Part shown: positions 60,699 through 64,000 of the stretch, piece by piece
How positions within the stretch are numbered: the stretch's first letter is position 1
Layout of the letters: every line of letters starts with the position of its first letter
Assembly: GCF_019352175.1 (NCBI RefSeq)
Contig: NZ_JACBYI010000012.1
Span: 108,451 to 172,450, forward strand
Length of the DNA: 64,000 nucleotides
Direction: 5' to 3'
Origin: Paenibacillus sp. S150
GTDB taxonomy: Bacteria; Bacillota; Bacilli; Paenibacillales; Paenibacillaceae
The notes under the pieces: generated by a model
What the model was told of the DNA's origin: nothing
The model's input: the letters and a program-made list of their open reading frames with translations, nothing else
Database searches by the model: none
Program-made: the position numbers and the translations under genes

Positions 60699-62003
60699 CT
60701 ATTTTTCTTGCTCACTGATAACTTTGTCGATAAGCCTGGCGGTTTTATCCAAGGCCTCTTTTGCCGTTGTTTTTCCTGAAATCGCTTCAATAATATGGTC
60801 TTTTAAATCGGTTGAAAACTTGGGCACAATCTCTTGTTTGGACCAGTCATTAGCCGCCAGAGGAGTCGTATTGGCCAGTTCGTTCGCGAATACTTCGAAC
60901 ATTTCCTTGCCAAAAGCATAGTCCAGCTTCACGCTGTCCTTGCGGGGGCTGATGAACAATGACTCCTGGTTGTATTTTCCATTTACTTCTTTGGAAGACA
61001 AATATTGAATGAACTCTGCGGTTGCTTCTTCTACCCCTGTACCTTTAAAGCCCATCACATATTTACCGCCTGGAACGGAAGAGCGTATTTCTTGCTTCGG
61101 CATATAGGTGATGCCCCACTCAAAGTTATCGATATCCTTGTAGTTGCTGATCATCCAGTTGCCTGCCAAATGAACCGCTACCTGACCGGAGCGAAAGAGG
61201 TTATTCGGATTCTCGGAGCCTAGCCAGACAGATTTCGGCATGACCCCCTCTTCATGAAGCTTGATGAAGTATTCTAAAGCCTGCACGCCTTCGGGACTGT
61301 TGATTGCCGCTTTTGTACCGTCCTCGCTAAGCATGCTGCCGCCAAATTGATACAGCATAGTTGTCCATCTGTGGGGTGTGAAGTCCCACACCAATCCATA
61401 TTTGGCTCCGCCCTTCTCCATAACCTGCTTGACGGCAGCGGTAAACTCATCCCATGTCCATATGTCCTCCTGGGAAGCAGGCACCTGCACCCCGGCTTGT
61501 TGGAACAAGGTCTTATTGTAAATCATACCGTTAGCAGTAAGGTCCATCGGTGAAGCAATGATTGCATTGTCAACGACATAATAAGGCTTGATGGAGTCCA
61601 CAAACTGCGAAATAAAGCTGTCTGCATCACCCACATACGGTGTCAGGTCAAGGGCCTGATTGACAAACAGACCTGTATCAGTCATGCGTGCCAAGGCAGG
61701 CGGTTTCCCCCCGGAAATCATCGTCCGCAGCTTCGTCAGCAAATCTTTGTACGCAACCTCCACCAGATTGATCTTGACATGAGAATTTTCCTTTTGATAA
61801 TCCGCTATAACCTCTTTAATCACATCTCCTTCAATCCCGTCAGTAAACCACAGAAAATCAAGGGTTACCTGCTTTTTTGCATCCGCAGTCTCCTGACCGC
61901 CCGAGCTGGAGCCCTCCGCATTCTTCCCGGAACACCCGGCTAAACTGATGGTTAACATGATTGAAAAAAGTAACAGCAAAGCCGATCTTACGCTATTGTT
62001 CAT
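60699..62003 (-). CDS. Sugar-binding lipoprotein (family 1)
   Basis: A 434-residue substrate-binding protein. The signal peptide begins MNNSVRSALLLLFSIMLTIS and the lipobox is LAGC. Mature segments such as DFLWFTDGIEGDVIKEVIAD and YVGDADSFISQFVDSIKPYY are typical of CUT1 binding proteins. It is the first gene of the operon, with GAAGGGG before the ATG and a perfect cre site 23-36 bases upstream. The ligand is unknown; GH88/105 and GH31 downstream suggest an acidic, alpha-linked oligosaccharide. Confidence 0.92.
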   Translation of the reverse strand: MNNSVRSALLLLFSIMLTISLAGCSGKNAEGSSSGGQETADAKKQVTLDFLWFTDGIEGDVIKEVIADYQKENSHVKINLVEVAYKDLLTKLRTMISGGKPPALARMTDTGLFVNQALDLTPYVGDADSFISQFVDSIKPYYVVDNAIIASPMDLTANGMIYNKTLFQQAGVQVPASQEDIWTWDEFTAAVKQVMEKGGAKYGLVWDFTPHRWTTMLYQFGGSMLSEDGTKAAINSPEGVQALEYFIKLHEEGVMPKSVWLGSENPNNLFRSGQVAVHLAGNWMISNYKDIDNFEWGITYMPKQEIRSSVPGGKYVMGFKGTGVEEATAEFIQYLSSKEVNGKYNQESLFISPRKDSVKLDYAFGKEMFEVFANELANTTPLAANDWSKQEIVPKFSTDLKDHIIEAISGKTTAKEALDKTARLIDKVISEQEK

Positions 62004-62025
62004 GAAGACTCCCCTTCTCTCAAAT

Positions 62026-62039
62026 TGATAACGCTTTCA
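62026..62039 (-). promoter_or_regulatory. CcpA cre site
   Basis: TGAAAGCGTTATCA on the minus strand fits the cre consensus at all defined positions and lies just upstream of the lipoprotein ribosome site. Carbon catabolite repression of the GH31/GH88 operon is predicted. Confidence 0.85.
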
Positions 62040-62195
62040 AGAAAATCATATCATAGGAGCTTCTTTCTGTAATATCGATTATTGCTGACAATTTAACGCA
62101 TCTTGCTGGATTCAAATCAACACCTGTACGACTCCACATCCATTAAAAAGCTGCACCGCAAACGATATATATAAAACCGGTCATCCGCTTAAATG

Positions 62196-62247
62196 CAAAA
62201 AACAAGCCTGCTTAGATTGTGAGCAATCCAAGCAGGCTTGTTTTTTA
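62196..62247. terminator. Bidirectional terminator after tRNA-Leu
   Basis: AAGCCTGCTT and AAGCAGGCTT with inner AGATTG/CAATCC pairing, flanked by T-runs on both strands (CTTGTTTTTT). It ends the tRNA transcript just after tRNA-Leu and separates it from the sugar operon. Confidence 0.9.
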
Positions 62248-62254
62248 TGTACAA

Positions 62255-62335
62255 TGCGCGTGAAGGGACTTGAACCCCCACGTCGTAAAACGCCAGATCC
62301 TAAGTCTGGTGCGTCTGCCATTCCGCCACACGCGC
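62255..62335 (-). tRNA. tRNA-Leu (anticodon TAG)
   Basis: Long variable arm, acceptor GCGCGTG / CACGCGC, anticodon loop CTTAGGA. CCA is not encoded, unlike the truncated copy at 51393-51453. Last tRNA of the rrn-linked array. Confidence 0.95.
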
Positions 62336-62352
62336 GCGCTTCAAAAGAAAAA

Positions 62353-62428
62353 TGGTGAGCCATGAAGGACTCGAACCTTCGACACCCTGATTAAAAGTCA
62401 GGTGCTCTACCAACTGAGCTAATGGCTC
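62353..62428 (-). tRNA. tRNA-Lys (anticodon TTT)
   Basis: Acceptor GAGCCAT / ATGGCTC, anticodon loop CTTTTAA, encoded CCA. Confidence 0.95.
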
Positions 62429-62491
62429 TAACATATGGGCTAACCCCGGATGTTACTCGGCACCCTCACAGCTCAGCTTCACAGCATGAAT

Positions 62492-62566
62492 TGGCTGGGG
62501 ATATAGGAATTGAACCTATGAATGACGGAGTCAAAGTCCGTTGCCTTACCGCTTGGCTAATCCCCA
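62492..62566 (-). tRNA. tRNA-Gln (anticodon TTG)
   Basis: Acceptor TGGGGAT / ATCCCCA, anticodon arm CGGAC-TTTGA-CTCCG, encoded CCA. Confidence 0.95.
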
Positions 62567-62650
62567 CTATTAAACATTACAGAATCGGGTCGATATTCTA
62601 TACTTCAAGATATAGGATGCTCAATCCCTGATATCTTAATACCATAAAGA

Positions 62651-62880
62651 TGGCGGAACAGGGCGGGATACTCTTCACTTCGTTGCGAGATTGCGAAGTG
62701 ATGCTTACGAAGTTTATGCTCCAACGAACCCTGTAATGGATTCTCATCCCTGAAGCAAATAAAGATGGCGGAACAGGACGGGATACTCTTCACTTCGTTG
62801 CGAGATTGCGAAGCGATGCTTACGAAGTTTATGCTCCAACGAACCCTGTAATGGATTCTCATCCCTGAAGCAAATAAAGA
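62651..62880 (-). repeat. Two tandem 115-bp units carrying tRNA-Asp 3' ends
   Basis: Units 62651-62765 and 62766-62880 differ at only two positions. Each starts (plus-strand view) with 19 bases equal or nearly equal to the tRNA-Asp 3' end at 62881-62899, including CCA. About 96 bases follow, containing TTGCGAGATTGCGAAG, ATGCTTACGAAGTTTATG and CTCCAACGAAC. The tRNA copy ends at the same T-loop position as the Arg fragment at 51117. No tRNA could fold from these pieces alone. Confidence 0.92.
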
Positions 62881-62959
62881 TGGCGGAACAGGACGGGATT
62901 CGAACCCGCGATCTCCTGCGTGACAGGCAGGCATGTTAGGCCAACTACACCACGGTTCC
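62881..62959 (-). tRNA. tRNA-Asp (anticodon GTC) with irregular acceptor stem
   Basis: Anticodon arm CCTGC-CTGTCAC-GCAGG and T-arm GCGGGTTCGAATCCCGT are regular. The acceptor is not: 5' GGAACCG faces 3' CCTGTTCC, eight bases with a C/T mismatch at pair 6 and one extra C. CCA is encoded. It may still work, but the 3' half looks foreign. Confidence 0.85.
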
Positions 62960-63035
62960 TCGTTAAGCACTGCCAGGGTCCCCGGAGAGTAATCGGAATA
63001 CGCTACAAAGCATATCTTCACTTTTGGGGAATAAG

Positions 63036-63109
<74 letters not shown>

Positions 63110-63141
63110 TCAGTAATCATGTATTCCTCTGTATGCTGCTA

Positions 63142-63217
63142 TGGTGGAGGCTGAGGGGTTCGAACCCCCGACCCTCTGCTTGTAAGGCAGATGCTCTCCC
63201 AGCTGAGCTAAGCCTCC
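63142..63217 (-). tRNA. tRNA-Val (anticodon TAC)
   Basis: Acceptor GGAGGCT / AGCCTCC, anticodon loop CTTACAA, encoded CCA. Confidence 0.95.
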
Positions 63218-63256
63218 ATATGTTGTATGGCTGTATCTCAAGGGAAAATGATAAAA

Positions 63257-63331
63257 TGGTGACCCGTATGGGATTCGAACCCATGTTACCTCCGTGAAAG
63301 GGAGGTGTCTTAACCCCTTGACCAACGGGCC
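63257..63331 (-). tRNA. tRNA-Glu (anticodon TTC)
   Basis: Acceptor GGCCCGT / ACGGGTC, anticodon loop CTTTCAC, encoded CCA. Confidence 0.95.
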
Positions 63332-63346
63332 ATACTTTAAAAATAA

Positions 63347-63439
63347 TGGCGGAGAGAGAGGGATTCGAACCCTCGAGACGCTTGTGGCGCCTACACGATT
63401 TCCAATCGTGCTCCTTCGGCCAAACTCGGACACCTCTCC
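63347..63439 (-). tRNA. tRNA-Ser (anticodon GGA)
   Basis: Long variable arm, anticodon stem CACGA/TCGTG around TTGGAAA, encoded CCA. Confidence 0.95.
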
Positions 63440-63443
63440 ATAT

Positions 63444-63519
63444 TGGCTCCCCGAACAGGACTCGAACCTGTGACAACTCGATTAACAGTCGAGTGCTCTA
63501 CCAACTGAGCTATCAGGGA
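63444..63519 (-). tRNA. tRNA-Asn (anticodon GTT)
   Basis: Acceptor TCCCTGA / TCGGGGA, anticodon loop CTGTTAA, encoded CCA. Confidence 0.95.
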
Positions 63520-63522
63520 AAA

Positions 63523-63599
<77 letters not shown>

Positions 63600-63622
63600 T
63601 TCTATACTTATGTAATTATTAT

Positions 63623-63652
63623 GGGCAAAAAAAATACCACAAATTATGTGGT
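63623..63652 (-). terminator. Terminator-like hairpin between 5S rRNA and tRNA-Ile
   Basis: ACCACA / TGTGGT with a short AT loop followed by TTTTTTTT on the minus strand. It lies between 5S and the ten-tRNA array, so the tRNAs depend on read-through or on a promoter I cannot see. Confidence 0.75.
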
Positions 63653-63657
63653 TGTCC

Positions 63658-63774
63658 GCTTGGCGGCGTCCTACTCTCCCGGGACCCTTCGGTCCAAGTA
63701 CCATCGGCGCTGGAGGGCTTAACGGTCGTGTTCGGGATGGGTACGCGTGGAACCCCTCCGCTATCGCCACCAAA
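63658..63774 (-). rRNA. rrf: 5S ribosomal RNA
   Basis: The 117-base sequence starts TTTGGTGGCGATAGCGGAGG, contains CCATCCCGAACACG and ends CGCCGCCAAG, all typical of Bacillales 5S rRNA. Confidence 0.95.
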
Positions 63775-63918
63775 CGGGCACTTGCGCTGCAAATGCATGA
63801 TTCAGGTCTCAGCATCGCCAAATGCTGAAAACAATTCGCTATCCTGCGGCCACTTGGACCTCATGAAGGAGAATTGATTCCTGAAAACTGAATCCGAAAC
63901 GAATCTGCGTTTTATGTT

Positions 63919-64000
63919 CTTGGATAAGCCCTCGACCGATTAGTATTGGTCAGCTCCATGCATTGCTGCACTTCCACCTCCAACCTATCTACCTCGTCGT
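63919..64000 (-). rRNA. rrl: 23S ribosomal RNA, 3' end only
   Basis: The minus strand reads CATGGAGCTGACCAATACTA, then TCGGTCGAGGGCTTATCC, the conserved 3' end of 23S rRNA. The gene continues beyond the window. The exact 3' end is approximate. Confidence 0.93.

Noticed and set aside
51393..62335. A currently mobile integrative element at tRNA-Leu
   Set aside because: The island carries no integrase, excisionase, relaxase or transposase gene, so only a past insertion is proposed.

Overview
The window looks like a chromosomal segment of a Paenibacillus-like soil or plant-associated Bacillales species. Most of it has a moderately high GC content by eye. It has strong AGGAGG-type ribosome binding sites, CcpA-type cre sites, YesM/YesN-style two-component genes, membrane-anchored AraC regulators, several carbohydrate ABC importers encoded without their own ATPase, and a Bacillales-style rRNA/tRNA array. 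The genus is inferred from this content, not proven.

Layout. 1-2.3 kb: an AT-richer end with a truncated cation:proton antiporter and a metallophosphoesterase. 2.3-8.8 kb: a tight minus-strand operon joining a PotABCD-type importer with a nucleoside hydrolase and an adenine deaminase, probably for purine nucleoside or base scavenging. 9.1-10.2 kb: a small DUF2294-like gene and a nine-copy 51/52-bp tandem repeat. 10.3-23 kb: a galactomannan-oligosaccharide type locus (GH36 alpha-galactosidase, GH2 beta-mannosidase, lipoprotein plus two permeases under a cre site, sensor kinase, AraC-type response regulator, spermidine-synthase-like protein). 23-23.6 kb: a second tandem-repeat array with a 53/106-bp higher-order period.

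23.7-41 kb: a second polysaccharide region. It has a doubly frameshifted DUF4440-like gene, two large membrane AraC regulators, a beta-helix glycosidase-like protein, an (alpha/alpha)-toroid protein, a 1090-residue secreted multidomain beta-helix protein and an LplB/LplC-type importer with its lipoprotein. 41-50.3 kb holds housekeeping genes: exonuclease, AroD, ribokinase, glucan phosphorylase, diguanylate cyclase, catalase and a WYL regulator.

50.8-64 kb: four minus-strand tRNAs (Gly, Pro, Arg, Gly) next to a truncated tRNA-Leu. Then comes a 10-kb sugar locus (GH31, GH88/105, an unrecognised 841-residue protein, two permeases, AraC regulator, lipoprotein under a perfect cre). Then follow ten tRNAs, 5S rRNA and the 3' end of 23S rRNA. 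The sugar locus lies between an intact tRNA-Leu(TAG) and a 3' fragment of the same tRNA, which suggests insertion into an ancestral tRNA array. Three additional tRNA 3'-end fragments (one Arg, two Asp) all break at the same T-loop position. They are the most unusual signal in the window, together with the odd acceptor stem of the tRNA-Asp gene and several dispersed intergenic repeat families.
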